Numbered from the stretch's first letter, positions 8,463 to 17,293 are shown. The stretch is DNA of 64,000 bases from Pseudobutyrivibrio ruminis CF1b (GCF_000424005.1 NZ_AUJB01000009.1:62001-126000); one strand, 5' to 3'. The notes: generated from the sequence alone by a model not told the origin. Numbers and translations are program-made.

Positions 8463-9500
8463 ATGAGCTTCAGTGAAATTATAGGTCAGGAGGATGCCAA
8501 AAGCCTCCTTAAAAATGCAGTTAAAACAGGAAATCATAGCCACGCCTATATTTTCAGTGGAGAGAAGGGCTCAGGCAAAATGATGTTGGCGGAAGCTTTC
8601 GCCGCAATGCTTCAGTGCGAGAACCCTGGGGATGATGCCTGCGGAGAGTGTCATTCCTGCAAGCAGGCAATCAGTCATAACAATCCCGATATTATCTATG
8701 TTCACAGAGAAGAGGGCAAAGCTAATATCAGCGTCGATACTGTAAGAGAGCAGATTGTAAACGACGTAGATATCAAGCCTTACAGTAATAAATATAAAAT
8801 CTATATTGTTGAAGAGGCAGAGAGGATGAACCCTCAGGCCCAGAATGCGATTCTTAAAACAATCGAGGAGCCACCTGAGTACGCAATCATCATCCTGCTG
8901 ACAGCAAATCACAACGCATTCCTTCAGACAATTCTGTCCAGATGTGTTCTGATTCAGATGAAATCCATTGATACAGAAAGTATAAAAAGGATACTACAGT
9001 CAAAATACGAGATTGTAGATTACCAGTCTGAGATGGTGGCAACCTTTGCCCAGGGAAATGTGGGAAAAGCCATAGCTTTGGCTACTGATTCAAGCTTTAA
9101 CGAGGTGAAAGATCAGGTGATTTCCCTCTGTAAGAGAGCTGCCAGAATGGAAGAAAACCAGATAGCAGATGAGGTAAAATCCATCAAAGAGGCCAACGAC
9201 AGCGATAAAAAAGCCAGTGATGATGAGAAAAAATTTCAGGGCTTTGTAGAACAAATGCTAGATTTAATCACCCTTTGGTATAGAGATGTGCTATTATATA
9301 AAGCGACATTGAATGATAATCTTCTTTTATTTAAGGAGAATTCATATGATATACAGGAGCAGGCACAGCGCTGCTCATACTATGGCTTAAACAATATTGT
9401 TGATGCGATAGCAGAAGCAAGAGCCAGACTAAATGCTAATGTCAATTTCGAATTGACCATTACGCTTCTTATAGAATCAATCAAGGAGAACAGTAAATGA
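8463..9500 (+). CDS. holB: DNA polymerase III subunit delta-prime
   Basis: A 345-residue clamp-loader subunit. AAA+ features: P-loop-like SGEKGSGKMM (about 33-42), the four-cysteine zinc module CENPGDDACGECHSC (about 51-65), a Walker-B-like region YIVEEAERMNPQAQNA, the sensor region LKTIEEPPEYAIIILLT and the SRC motif LSRCVLIQ. It helps load the beta clamp in replication. The AAA+ core is followed by a C-terminal helical collar. The stop codon overlaps the next start (ATGA at 9497-9500), so ricT is coupled. Length and motif order are normal. Confidence 0.94.
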   Translation: MSFSEIIGQEDAKSLLKNAVKTGNHSHAYIFSGEKGSGKMMLAEAFAAMLQCENPGDDACGECHSCKQAISHNNPDIIYVHREEGKANISVDTVREQIVNDVDIKPYSNKYKIYIVEEAERMNPQAQNAILKTIEEPPEYAIIILLTANHNAFLQTILSRCVLIQMKSIDTESIKRILQSKYEIVDYQSEMVATFAQGNVGKAIALATDSSFNEVKDQVISLCKRAARMEENQIADEVKSIKEANDSDKKASDDEKKFQGFVEQMLDLITLWYRDVLLYKATLNDNLLLFKENSYDIQEQAQRCSYYGLNNIVDAIAEARARLNANVNFELTITLLIESIKENSK

Positions 9501-10375
9501 TAAAGGTTATCGGCGTACGCTTTAGAGGCGGCGGAAAAGTATATTACTTTGATCCAGACGGAGTAGAGCTCAAGAGAGAGGATCAGGTTATTGTAGAAAC
9601 AGTTCGTGGTGTTGAAATCGGAACAGTTCTTTTAGTAGACAAGGAGATTTCAGACGACGAAGTTCCAGGCCCAATCAAGAAAATCATGAGAAAGGCCACA
9701 GAGGAAGATAAGAAAAAAGCAGTTAAGAATATCGAGAAGGAAAAGGAAGCCCTTAAGATTTGCGAAGAGAAGATTGCAAAGCGCGAGCTTGAGATGAAGC
9801 TTGTTGGTGCTGAGTATACCTTCGATAATAACAAGTTAATTTTCTATTTCACAGCTGACGGACGTATTGATTTCCGTGAGCTTGTAAAGGATCTTGCTGC
9901 AGTATTCCACACACGTATCGAGCTTAGACAGATTGGTGTTAGAGACGAGACAAAGCTTATGGGTGGAATTGGTATCTGCGGAAGAGAGCTTTGCTGCAAG
10001 AGCTATCTTGCTGATTTCGTTCCAGTATCCATCAAGATGGCTAAGGAGCAGAACCTTTCACTTAACCCTACAAAAATTTCAGGACTTTGCGGAAGACTTA
10101 TGTGCTGCCTCAAGAATGAGCAGGAGACTTACGAGTACCTTAACAGTCGTCTTCCAGGTATCAACGATACAGTTACTACACCTGATGGATTCAAGGGTAC
10201 AGTTCAGTCAGTAAACGTTCTTCGCCAGACAGTACGTGTACTTTTCGAGGATGGAGATCTTAAGGAGGTAAAGGATTACCCTACAGACCAGCTTAAGTTC
10301 AAGCCTAGAAAGCGCAAGGTACAGGTATCTAAGGAAGAGGCTAAGGAGCTTGCCGACTTGGAGGATAAGAATTAA
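9497..10375 (+). CDS. ricT: PSP1 domain protein RicT (YaaT)
   Basis: A 292-residue member of the PSP1/RicT family, which in Bacillus subtilis forms the RicAFT complex with Fe-S clusters and stimulates RNase Y-dependent mRNA processing. The family cysteines are present: ICGRELCCKSYL (about 161-172) and LCGRLMCCLKNE (about 196-207). The N-terminal PSP1 region GVRFRGGGKVYYFDPDG is intact. A charged coiled coil (about 57-95) and a basic C-terminus flank the core. It starts inside the holB stop (ATGA) and its own stop overlaps the next start (TAATG), both typical of tight co-translation. Confidence 0.93.
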   Translation: MIKVIGVRFRGGGKVYYFDPDGVELKREDQVIVETVRGVEIGTVLLVDKEISDDEVPGPIKKIMRKATEEDKKKAVKNIEKEKEALKICEEKIAKRELEMKLVGAEYTFDNNKLIFYFTADGRIDFRELVKDLAAVFHTRIELRQIGVRDETKLMGGIGICGRELCCKSYLADFVPVSIKMAKEQNLSLNPTKISGLCGRLMCCLKNEQETYEYLNSRLPGINDTVTTPDGFKGTVQSVNVLRQTVRVLFEDGDLKEVKDYPTDQLKFKPRKRKVQVSKEEAKELADLEDKN

Positions 10376-11121
10376 TGGAAAATCTTGTTCGCGACGATGA
10401 GCGAGTAGATGATCTTCAAATAAACGGATATAAAATCATTCAGCATCCTGACAAATTCTGTTTTGGCATGGATGCTGTCTTGCTATCATCATTTGCTAAA
10501 GTTAAGGAAGGTGAGAAGGCCCTGGACTTAGGTACAGGCACCGGAATTCTTCCTATATTATTAGAGGCCAAGACTGATGGTGAGCATTTCACTGGTCTGG
10601 AAATCCAGCCGGAAAGTGCTGAAATGGCTAATCGTTCCGTTTTATTGAACGGATTAAGTGATAAAATAGATATAATTGAAGGTGATATTAAGGAGGCAGC
10701 ACAGATTTTTGGAAAGGGCACCATGAATGTTGTCACCAGCAATCCTCCTTACATGACAAATCACCACGGATTGAAAAATCCAAATGACGCTAAGGCTATT
10801 GCCAGACATGAGTTGCTTTGCTCGCTGGAGAATGTTATTAGTCAGACAGCGGCAGTGCTTAAGCCAATGGGAAGATGCTATTTCGTACATCGCCCATTCA
10901 GACTGGTGGAAATCATCACATTGATGCGCCAGTACAAGCTGGAGCCAAAGAGAATGAGGCTTGTTTACCCATTTGTGGACAAAGATCCAAACATGGTTCT
11001 CATCGAAGGCGTCAAGGGAGGCGGCCCACAGCTTACAGTGGAGTCTCCACTTATTGTGTACGACGCGCCAGGTCAGTACACGGATGAGATTTATGAAATC
11101 TACGGAATGATAATGAATTAG
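10375..11121 (+). CDS. yabB: tRNA1(Val) (adenine-N6)-methyltransferase-like, YabB
   Basis: A 248-residue SAM-dependent methyltransferase. Motif I is LDLGTGTGILPILL (about 43-56), an acidic end of strand 2 follows (GLEIQPESAEMA), and the catalytic motif IV is VTSNPPYMT (about 121-129), the NPPY form used by N6-adenine methyltransferases. These features and its place between ricT and rsmI match Bacillus YabB (TrmN6 family). It probably modifies a tRNA adenine; direct evidence for the substrate is lacking. It overlaps ricT by 1 nt and lies 10 nt before rsmI. The Bacillus neighbours yabA and yazA are absent here. Confidence 0.9.
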   Translation: MENLVRDDERVDDLQINGYKIIQHPDKFCFGMDAVLLSSFAKVKEGEKALDLGTGTGILPILLEAKTDGEHFTGLEIQPESAEMANRSVLLNGLSDKIDIIEGDIKEAAQIFGKGTMNVVTSNPPYMTNHHGLKNPNDAKAIARHELLCSLENVISQTAAVLKPMGRCYFVHRPFRLVEIITLMRQYKLEPKRMRLVYPFVDKDPNMVLIEGVKGGGPQLTVESPLIVYDAPGQYTDEIYEIYGMIMN

Positions 11122-11131
11122 AGGAAAATAT

Positions 11132-11974
11132 ATGTCAGGAACCCTTTACCTTGTTGCAACTCCAATAGGTAATCTTGAGGATATGACTTTTCGCGCAGTG
11201 CGAATTCTCAAGGAAACGGATTTAATTGCAGCAGAGGATACCAGAAACTCAATAAAGTTATTAAACCATTTTGAGATAGATACTCCTATGACCAGCTATC
11301 ATGAATTTAACAAGGTGGAGAAAGCCCACACTTTGATATCAAAGCTGAAGGAGGGTCAGAACATTGCAGTGGTGACAGATGCGGGAACACCGGGAATCTC
11401 AGACCCAGGAGAAGAGCTTGTAGCAATGTGCTACGAAGAAGGCATCGAGGTTACTTCAGTGCCAGGACCTGCAGCATGTATCACAGCGGTGACAATGTCA
11501 GGCCAGGCCTGCAGACGTTTTGCATTCGAAGCATTCCTTCCTAAAGATAAGAAGGAACGCCGTAGAATATTAGAAGAATTAAAAAACGAAACAAGAACTA
11601 TCATTATATATGAAGCACCTCATCATCTTATAGCTACTTTGAAGGAGCTGACAGAGACACTTGGTGAGGACAGGGGCATCACCCTTTGCCGCGAGCTTAC
11701 TAAAAAGCACGAGGAAAAGGAGAAGACCACTCTTGGCGGAGCCCTTAAATCATACGAGACTAAGGACCCAAGAGGTGAGTACGTATTAGTACTTGCTGGA
11801 AAATCCAAGGCCGAGGTTATCGAGGAGGCCAGAGCAGCCTTCGAGGAGATGACTATTCAGGAGCATATGGATATGTATCTTGCTCAGGGCATGGATAAAA
11901 AGGAAGCCATGAAGGCGGTTGCCAAAGACAGAGGAGTTAGTAAACGAGACATTTACAATGCTTTGCTAGATTAG
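11132..11974 (+). CDS. rsmI: 16S rRNA (cytidine-1402 2'-O)-methyltransferase RsmI
   Basis: A 280-residue tetrapyrrole-methylase-fold enzyme that 2'-O-methylates C1402 in the decoding centre of 16S rRNA. Family motifs: LVATPIGNLEDMTFRAV near the N-terminus, AAEDTRNSIKLL, the glycine-rich VTDAGTPGISDPGEELV, VPGPAACITAV and the C-terminal KDRGVSKRDIYNALLD helix. Length is normal and all SAM-binding stretches are intact. It starts 10 nt after the tRNA methyltransferase with a GAGGA ribosome site and is followed by a membrane protein gene 14 nt later. Confidence 0.95.
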   Translation: MSGTLYLVATPIGNLEDMTFRAVRILKETDLIAAEDTRNSIKLLNHFEIDTPMTSYHEFNKVEKAHTLISKLKEGQNIAVVTDAGTPGISDPGEELVAMCYEEGIEVTSVPGPAACITAVTMSGQACRRFAFEAFLPKDKKERRRILEELKNETRTIIIYEAPHHLIATLKELTETLGEDRGITLCRELTKKHEEKEKTTLGGALKSYETKDPRGEYVLVLAGKSKAEVIEEARAAFEEMTIQEHMDMYLAQGMDKKEAMKAVAKDRGVSKRDIYNALLD

Positions 11975-11988
11975 CGAGGGAGTTTAAA

Positions 11989-12447
11989 ATGTATATTTTG
12001 TATGATTTACTTTTTAACGAATATTTTATGGCACCTGCAATAGCTTGGATTGTAGCACAGGTGATTAAGAATATTATTGATAGTAAAAGATGTGGCTTTA
12101 ATAAAGAAAAGCTTGGGGAGAGTGGCGGAATGCCAAGCTCACATGCAGCAACAGTAGTCGCATTGATTGCAATCACAGGTGCAAACCTTGGTACAGGCTC
12201 ATTTGAGTTTGCTTTAGCTTTCTTCTTTGGATTTATTACATTATATGATGCCAGAAGGGTACGCTTTGAGGCTCAGAGACATGGAAGAGCCTTAAACAAT
12301 CTCAATGAAGAGCGAGAGGAAGAGGGCAAGCAGCCACTTGATATAAAACGTTTTAAAGAAAAAATGGGTCATACAATGCCGGAGCTGATAGCTGGTGGGG
12401 TTGTCGGCATAATCTGTGCAGCAGTTGTATATTATCTGCCAATCTAA
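11989..12447 (+). CDS. Divergent PAP2 family membrane protein (DUF212)
   Basis: A 152-residue integral membrane protein. It matches the DUF212 family by the N-terminal hydrophobic segment (about 12-28), the conserved block SGGMPSSHAATVVALI (about 44-59; the SSHA core resembles the PAP2 phosphatase motif), and the HTMPELIAGGVVGIICAA region near the end. Four hydrophobic segments are visible. The PAP2 resemblance suggests a lipid-phosphate phosphatase ancestry, but the enzymatic activity of DUF212 proteins is unproven. Located between rsmI and the sirtuin, probably at the end of the same long operon. Confidence 0.85.
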   Translation: MYILYDLLFNEYFMAPAIAWIVAQVIKNIIDSKRCGFNKEKLGESGGMPSSHAATVVALIAITGANLGTGSFEFALAFFFGFITLYDARRVRFEAQRHGRALNNLNEEREEEGKQPLDIKRFKEKMGHTMPELIAGGVVGIICAAVVYYLPI

Positions 12448-12484
12448 CGGCAGTGGAATAATAATATGGAGAGGGGGACTTGTA

Positions 12485-13252
12485 TTGGTAAACATGGATA
12501 ATATCCAAAGACTCAAGGAAATGATTGATGAAAGCTCAAGAATCGTTTTCTTCGGTGGGGCAGGAGTCAGCACGGAAAGCGGAATTCCAGATTTCCGTAG
12601 CAAGGATGGTCTTTACAATCAGCACGATGTAAGATTTGATAAATATCAGCCAGAATATCTTCTGAGTCACAGTTGCCTTATTCATGAGCCAAAGGTGTAT
12701 TTTGAGTTCCATCGTCAGAAGATGGATACTAGAAATATCGAGCCTAACAATGCTCATAAATATCTGGCCAAGCTGGAGCAGATGGGTAAGCTCAACGGAA
12801 TAGTTACTCAGAATATCGATGGTCTTCATCAAAAGGCTGGAAGTAAAGCTGTGTATGAGATTCACGGCAGTGTATTGAGAAATTACTGCATGAAATGCGG
12901 AACTACATATCCGGTAGATTACATTTTTGATTCTGATGAACCAATACCAACATGTGATTACTGCGGCGGTGTAGTTCGAGCTGATATTACATTATATGAA
13001 GAGGGTCTTCCAGAAGATCAGGTAAGTGGCGCTATTAGAGCCATCGGTTCAGCAGATATGATGATAATCGGCGGAACATCATTGACTGTTTATCCGGCAG
13101 CTTCCTTTGTAAACTATTTCAATGGAAAGTACATTGTCATTATTAATCAAAGCGAGCTGGCCTTCAGAGAGTCAGAAAACACCCTGATAATAAAGGACAG
13201 AATTGGCGAGGTGTTTACAGAACTCGCCAAGTTACAAGGCATTAGCCTATAA
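12485..13252 (+). CDS. cobB: NAD-dependent protein deacylase (sirtuin, CobB/Sir2 type)
   Basis: A sirtuin that removes acyl groups from lysine using NAD. Motifs: FFGGAGVSTESGIPDFRS (Rossmann/NAD-binding), TQNIDGLHQKAGS (NAD and substrate), catalytic-histidine motif YEIHGSVLRNYC, and a zinc module with cysteine pairs CMKCG and CDYCG. All signature residues are present. Start choice: a GAGAGGGGG ribosome site sits 7-8 nt before TTG at 12485 and about 16 nt before ATG at 12494, so the TTG start (256 residues) is preferred, with the ATG as alternative. The far upstream start at 12416 would overlap the preceding gene without a ribosome site. Confidence 0.92.
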   Translation: MVNMDNIQRLKEMIDESSRIVFFGGAGVSTESGIPDFRSKDGLYNQHDVRFDKYQPEYLLSHSCLIHEPKVYFEFHRQKMDTRNIEPNNAHKYLAKLEQMGKLNGIVTQNIDGLHQKAGSKAVYEIHGSVLRNYCMKCGTTYPVDYIFDSDEPIPTCDYCGGVVRADITLYEEGLPEDQVSGAIRAIGSADMMIIGGTSLTVYPAASFVNYFNGKYIVIINQSELAFRESENTLIIKDRIGEVFTELAKLQGISL

Positions 13253-13286
13253 ATACGCAAAAATACAAAAGAAAATGTGAAAAGCC

Positions 13287-13315
13287 TTGAAAAATACCTT
13301 CTTACATGATAATAT
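13287..13315 (+). promoter_or_regulatory. Vegetative promoter for rpsF-ssb-rpsR
   Basis: TTGAAA (13287-13292), a 17-nt spacer and an extended -10 TGATAATAT (TAATAT at 13310-13315). It leaves a leader of about 80 nt before rpsF, which holds a short hairpin (CTAGGCTA / TAGCTTGG, about 13352-13374). An S6:S18-binding leader is known for rpsF operons, but I could not identify its conserved elements with confidence. Confidence 0.75.
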
Positions 13316-13399
13316 CTTAATTCGTGGTATAAAACATTTATATCCTTGCTAGGCTATATATCGTAGCTTGGCCAATAGACCAAAAGGAGGTAGAAAAGC

Positions 13400-13690
13400 A
13401 TGAACAAGTATGAATTAGCACTCGTTGTTAATGCGAAGATCGAAGACGATGCAAGAACTGCCACAGTTGAAAAGGCAAAGGAGTACATCACTCGCTTTGG
13501 TGGACAGATCTCAGACGTCGATGATTGGGGCAAGAAGAGACTTGCTTACGAAATTCAGAAGATGAATGAAGGTTACTATTACTTCATCCACTTCGATGCT
13601 GAGGCAGGCGTACCTGCACAGATCGAAGAGAATATTCGCATCATGGACAACGTACTTCGATTCTTATGCGTTAGAGCTGACGAGGCTTAA
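13400..13690 (+). CDS. rpsF: 30S ribosomal protein S6
   Basis: A 96-residue ribosomal protein S6. The N-terminus YELALVVNAKIEDD and the segments WGKKRLAYEIQKMNEGYYYF and NVLRFLCVRADE are typical of S6, which binds 16S rRNA with S18 on the platform of the small subunit. A strong AAAGGAGG ribosome site precedes the ATG. It is the first gene of the conserved rpsF-ssb-rpsR operon, so S6, the single-strand DNA-binding protein and S18 are made together. Length is normal. Confidence 0.97.
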   Translation: MNKYELALVVNAKIEDDARTATVEKAKEYITRFGGQISDVDDWGKKRLAYEIQKMNEGYYYFIHFDAEAGVPAQIEENIRIMDNVLRFLCVRADEA

Positions 13691-13714
13691 TAGTATAAGA
13701 CAAGGAGATTAATT

Positions 13715-14152
13715 ATGAATAAAGTTATTCTTATGGGACGTCTCACAAGAGACCCAGAAGTTCGTTACGGTGGAGCAAACAACAGCGCTGTTGCAAGATT
13801 CTCTCTTGCAGTTGATCGTAGATTTAAGAGAGACGGTGATGAGCAGACAGCAGATTTTATTAACTGCGTTGCTTTCGGAAAGACAGCAGAGTTCCTTGAG
13901 AAGTATGCTCGTAAGGGCACAAAGTTCGTTGTAGAGGGTCGTATTCAGACTGGCTCTTACACAAACAAGGACGGACAGAAAGTTTACACTACCGATGTAG
14001 TTTGCGAGAATGTTGAGTTCGCAGAGAGCAAAAACTCTCAGGGCGGCGGAAGCAGCTTCGACGGTGGCAGCAATTTCGCACCAAGCTCAGACGCAGGCGA
14101 CGGCTTCATGAATATCCCTGATGGAATTGACGAGGAATTACCGTTCAACTAA
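13715..14152 (+). CDS. ssb: Single-stranded DNA-binding protein
   Basis: A 145-residue SSB. The OB-fold occupies about 1-108, beginning NKVILMGRLTRDPEVRY, with the conserved VARFSLAVDRR and DFINCVAFGKTAEFLEKY segments. A Gly/Ser/Asp-rich linker follows (about 112-135) and the acidic C-terminal tip ends IDEELPFN, the conserved protein-interaction tail (D-D-x-P-F form). It coats single-stranded DNA during replication, recombination and repair. Between rpsF and rpsR with AAGGAG upstream, exactly the common Firmicute order. Confidence 0.97.
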   Translation: MNKVILMGRLTRDPEVRYGGANNSAVARFSLAVDRRFKRDGDEQTADFINCVAFGKTAEFLEKYARKGTKFVVEGRIQTGSYTNKDGQKVYTTDVVCENVEFAESKNSQGGGSSFDGGSNFAPSSDAGDGFMNIPDGIDEELPFN

Positions 14153-14197
14153 GTCAAGGTACGAAAGCCTTGGCTAACATCAATAGGAGGTTAAATC

Positions 14198-14452
14198 ATG
14201 GCTTTTAATAAGACAGGCGATGGTCAGCAGAGAAGAAGACCAATGCATAGAAGAAAGAAAGTCTGTGTTTTCTGTGGTAAGGATAACGTTATCGACTACA
14301 AGGATACAGCAAAGCTTAAGAAGTATATTTCTGAGCGTGGAAAGATTCTTCCACGTCGTATCACAGGCACATGTGCTAAGCACCAGAGAGCTCTTACAGT
14401 AGCTATCAAGCGTGCTCGTCACGTTGCACTTATGCCATACGTAGCTGAGTAA
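14198..14452 (+). CDS. rpsR: 30S ribosomal protein S18
   Basis: An 84-residue S18 with the basic N-terminus [12 protein letters not shown], the [20 protein letters not shown] core and the final [20 protein letters not shown] segment. It carries the CxxC pair CVFCG of zinc-type (C+) S18 and the later single Cys in GTCAKH. S18 pairs with S6 on the ribosome platform. An AGGAGG ribosome site precedes the start, and a strong terminator lies shortly after the stop. Confidence 0.97.
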   Translation: MAFNKTGDGQQRRRPMHRRKKVCVFCGKDNVIDYKDTAKLKKYISERGKILPRRITGTCAKHQRALTVAIKRARHVALMPYVAE

Positions 14453-14471
14453 TCAGTAGATATGACTTTAC

Positions 14472-14505
14472 AGAGTCAGGTTCGAAAGAGCCTGGCTCTT
14501 TTTTG
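14472..14505 (+). terminator. Rho-independent terminator of the rpsF-ssb-rpsR operon
   Basis: The 12-bp stem AGAGTCAGGTTC / GAGCCTGGCTCT (with G-U pairs) with a GAAA tetraloop is followed by TTTTTTG. Confidence 0.9.
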
Positions 14506-14520
14506 TTAGAAAAAATAAAG

Positions 14521-14549
14521 TAGTCAAAAAACTTCCGTTATTGTATAAT
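14521..14549 (+). promoter_or_regulatory. Likely promoter of the SPFH/zinc-ribbon cluster
   Basis: TAGTCA (14521-14526, a weak -35), 17-nt spacer and a consensus TATAAT (14544-14549), about 30 nt before the start codon at 14580 and directly after the S18 terminator. Confidence 0.55.
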
Positions 14550-14579
14550 AAACAAAGTTGATTTCGGGAGGATTTTGTT

Positions 14580-15866
14580 ATGCCAATAATGTCAGTAATT
14601 AAAAATACTTCGATAGGCAACTCGCTGTGCTCAAAAGTATCCTATGAGGATTTTAATATAGGATCACAGCTGATTGTAGCGGAGTATGAAGAAGCGCTGT
14701 TTATGAAAGACGGCGTCATCGAGGAGGTTTTCGGACCAGGTAAGTACACACTTACAACTGAGAACTATCCATTCTTAACCAAGTTTGTTTCAAAACTGGT
14801 TTCTGGAGGCGTTAGTGCCTACAACTGTAAAGTCTATTACATCAACAAAGCACATCATCTTGAGCTCAAGTGGGGTACAGGTACTCCAATCAGAGTTATT
14901 GATCCAGTATGGGGAATTGAAGTTCATGTTCAGGCACGTGGTTCATATTCTGTTGTTGTAAAAGATTCTAAGAAGTTTTTCCTTAAGTTTGTTGGAGCAA
15001 GTGCAAGTGCCGTAGAGCAGGATATCATCAAGAATTTCAAGACTGCTTTCATTCAGCACATCACAGATGGTCTTGCAGATTACTTAGTTTCAAAGGAAGA
15101 TGAAGTTCTTGTTACATGCAATAAGAAGAAAGCATTAGCTGATGACATGCTTCCAGTACTCAATGATATTCTTGATGAGTACGGCATGGAGCTTGAGAAC
15201 TTCTACATCGAGAGCATCGAGGTTCCTGAGAATGATCCATGTATGGCAAGAATCAGAGAGCTTAGAATTAAGCGTCAGGAGAAAATGTTTGATCGTGAAC
15301 AGCTTGCAGCTGATGAGAGACTTAACTTCAACCTTAGACGTGAATCATCAGAAGCTGACCGTTATGTTTCAGGACAGATGGCACAGGCTGATTATGAGCG
15401 TATGACTATCCGTGACCAGGATGGTAACAATGGATGGGCAAGACAGGAGTATGCTGATGCAATCAAAGCTGCAGCTAACAACAACGGCACAGGCGGAGCA
15501 TTTGTTGGCGCAGGTATGGGTCTTGCAATGGGAAATGCCATGGGAACAATGGTTGGAGCATTGATGAACGGTGGTGAAGGTGCAGGTCCACTTAATGGTG
15601 GAGCAGCTACTGGAACTTCAAAGTTAATCTGCCCAAATTGTAATTCTGCAGTACCAGCTGGAAGCAAATTCTGCATTAACTGCGGAAATCCAATGGAGCC
15701 AAAGAAGAAAGTTTGCAAGAACTGTGGCGCTGAACTTGCTCCAGGAATGAAGTTCTGCGGTCAGTGCGGTACACCAGTTTCAGAAATAAAGACATGTAAG
15801 TCTTGCGGTGCTGAGCTTGCAGCAGGTCAGGTATTCTGCGGCGAGTGCGGAACTAAAAACGACTAG
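14580..15866 (+). CDS. SPFH/band-7 domain protein with C-terminal zinc ribbons
   Basis: A 428-residue protein. Residues about 15-270 match the SPFH-type domain seen in proteins annotated as virion core protein-like, with no obvious membrane helix. A Gly/Ala/Met-rich linker (about 290-340) leads to three zinc ribbons built from C-x2-C pairs: CPNCNS with CINCG, CKNCGA with CGQCG, and CKSCGA with CGECG. SPFH proteins oligomerise and often scaffold membranes; zinc ribbons usually mediate protein or nucleic-acid contacts. The precise job is unknown. It heads a three-gene cluster with two membrane proteins, one of which also carries a zinc ribbon, so the three may form a membrane-associated complex. 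The ribosome site GGGAGG precedes the ATG. Confidence 0.85.
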   Translation: MPIMSVIKNTSIGNSLCSKVSYEDFNIGSQLIVAEYEEALFMKDGVIEEVFGPGKYTLTTENYPFLTKFVSKLVSGGVSAYNCKVYYINKAHHLELKWGTGTPIRVIDPVWGIEVHVQARGSYSVVVKDSKKFFLKFVGASASAVEQDIIKNFKTAFIQHITDGLADYLVSKEDEVLVTCNKKKALADDMLPVLNDILDEYGMELENFYIESIEVPENDPCMARIRELRIKRQEKMFDREQLAADERLNFNLRRESSEADRYVSGQMAQADYERMTIRDQDGNNGWARQEYADAIKAAANNNGTGGAFVGAGMGLAMGNAMGTMVGALMNGGEGAGPLNGGAATGTSKLICPNCNSAVPAGSKFCINCGNPMEPKKKVCKNCGAELAPGMKFCGQCGTPVSEIKTCKSCGAELAAGQVFCGECGTKND

Positions 15867-15890
15867 TATTGGGAATAAGGAGAATTAGTT

Positions 15891-16571
15891 ATGAGTAGAA
15901 CCTTTATGAAGGGTATTGTAGCGGCAATAATCATTGTAGTGGCTAATGTAGGTCTGTTCTTATTTAACAACACCTTCACACACACATTCTGGATTAGCTA
16001 TACATTTATGATGATGGCAGCTCTTATCACAGCTTATGTTGAGGTCATTCACGTTAATAAAAAACAGATTCTTCATGCATATGAAATTTCTGCAGTAACA
16101 GGTTTTTATTTTGTAGTAGCATTTATTGCAGGATTAATTTCAATCAAAGTTTTATGGTTAATTCCTGCAAGAGCATTTTTCCTTCAGTTTGTTATCTTTG
16201 CATTGTACTTAGTGGCATATTTAGTTTTATCTATGCACGAATCTCATGTAAATGAGCAGCAGGCTACAAGAACAACAGACCTTATGAACTTCAAGTACAT
16301 TCTTGATAACATGAAGAGTGCAGCTTCAAAGATGGAGTATTCACATCCACAGAGAAAGATGGTAATGCATGCCTATGATTCACTTGCAAGCGGACAGGTG
16401 GCAAGCAGTGAGCAGGTATTTGATATTGAAAACAGCATCACTGAAGCAGTTGAAGAATTAAAGGCAGCCATCACAGGCAAGGATGATGAAAAGGTAGAAA
16501 AGCTTTGCAAGAGAATAGAAGAGCTTTCTGATGAAAGAAAGAGCAAGTTAACAGCAAGAAGACCTTTCTAA
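15891..16571 (+). CDS. Four-helix membrane protein with cytoplasmic helical tail, unknown function
   Basis: A 226-residue protein not recognised as a named family. Four hydrophobic segments are visible: about 7-24, 29-49, 64-86 and 92-112. The remaining 110 residues are polar and helical, with an acidic/basic pattern rich in Glu and Lys (for example VEELKAAITGKDDEKVEK). It lies 24 nt after the SPFH/zinc-ribbon gene and 25 nt before a second membrane protein, with GGAG-type ribosome sites, so the three are one transcription unit. A role as the membrane anchor for the SPFH protein is inference only. Confidence 0.8.
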   Translation: MSRTFMKGIVAAIIIVVANVGLFLFNNTFTHTFWISYTFMMMAALITAYVEVIHVNKKQILHAYEISAVTGFYFVVAFIAGLISIKVLWLIPARAFFLQFVIFALYLVAYLVLSMHESHVNEQQATRTTDLMNFKYILDNMKSAASKMEYSHPQRKMVMHAYDSLASGQVASSEQVFDIENSITEAVEELKAAITGKDDEKVEKLCKRIEELSDERKSKLTARRPF

Positions 16572-16596
16572 AGTTATATGAAAAGAGGATAAAGTT

Positions 16597-17250
16597 ATGG
16601 ATGAAGTAATGAATGTAATTGAAAAATACGGTGCTGATAAAAATAAATGGTATTTATCAATTTGGTTTATCGTAATAATGTTTTTCGTTTTCTGTCCAGC
16701 AGGAATCGCACTTTTGATTTTACGTAACTCAGGTAACAAGAAATCAATGTTCATCGGAACTACTGACAAGAGAAAGTATATCCTTGCAGGTGCAGCTCTT
16801 ATTATTCTTGGTATTTCACAGATTAAGAGCTCTACAGTATGGGGCCTTTTAATGATCGCGGGTGGTGGAGCACTTCTCTATTACTCAAAGACACTTGTAG
16901 ACAAGGCTGAGAGAAATAAGAAGTATATCGACCTTATTGTAAACCAGCGTGAGGGAAGCATTGATAACATCGCAGGTGTTTGCAGCATCCCTTATGACAA
17001 GGCTATTAAAGAGCTTAAGTATCTTCAGACAGTTGGTGTTTTAAATAATATCTCTATCGATGAAGCAAATCGTGTTGTTACTCTTATCGAGGCACAGCAG
17101 GTTGCAGATAGAAGCGGCGGTCTTTTAGGTTCTTTAGTACAGGCTGAGGAAGTAACTTGCACATGCCCAGGATGTGGTGCTACAAAGCTTGTAATTAAGG
17201 GAACTTCAACATGTTGTGAGTACTGCGACACACCTATGTCAGCAAGCTAA
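16597..17250 (+). CDS. Membrane protein with C-terminal zinc ribbon, unknown function
   Basis: A 217-residue protein with three hydrophobic segments in the first half (about 22-42, 62-78 and 82-100). A cytoplasmic region (about 110-180) contains helical repeats resembling a small PCI/winged-helix-like fold (IDNIAGVCSIPYDKAIKELK). A C-terminal zinc ribbon uses CTCPGCG and CCEYCD (about 187-213). No catalytic motif is seen. The zinc ribbon echoes the three in the SPFH protein two genes upstream, which supports a joint function. A strong terminator follows 44 nt after the stop. Confidence 0.8.
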   Translation: MDEVMNVIEKYGADKNKWYLSIWFIVIMFFVFCPAGIALLILRNSGNKKSMFIGTTDKRKYILAGAALIILGISQIKSSTVWGLLMIAGGGALLYYSKTLVDKAERNKKYIDLIVNQREGSIDNIAGVCSIPYDKAIKELKYLQTVGVLNNISIDEANRVVTLIEAQQVADRSGGLLGSLVQAEEVTCTCPGCGATKLVIKGTSTCCEYCDTPMSAS

Positions 17251-17293
17251 AATCAATTTTATAAACACATAAACAAATTAATGCAATAAAAAA

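Noticed and set aside
13316-13399. S6:S18-binding leader RNA before rpsF
   Set aside because: A hairpin is present, but the conserved elements of that RNA motif could not be identified by eye.
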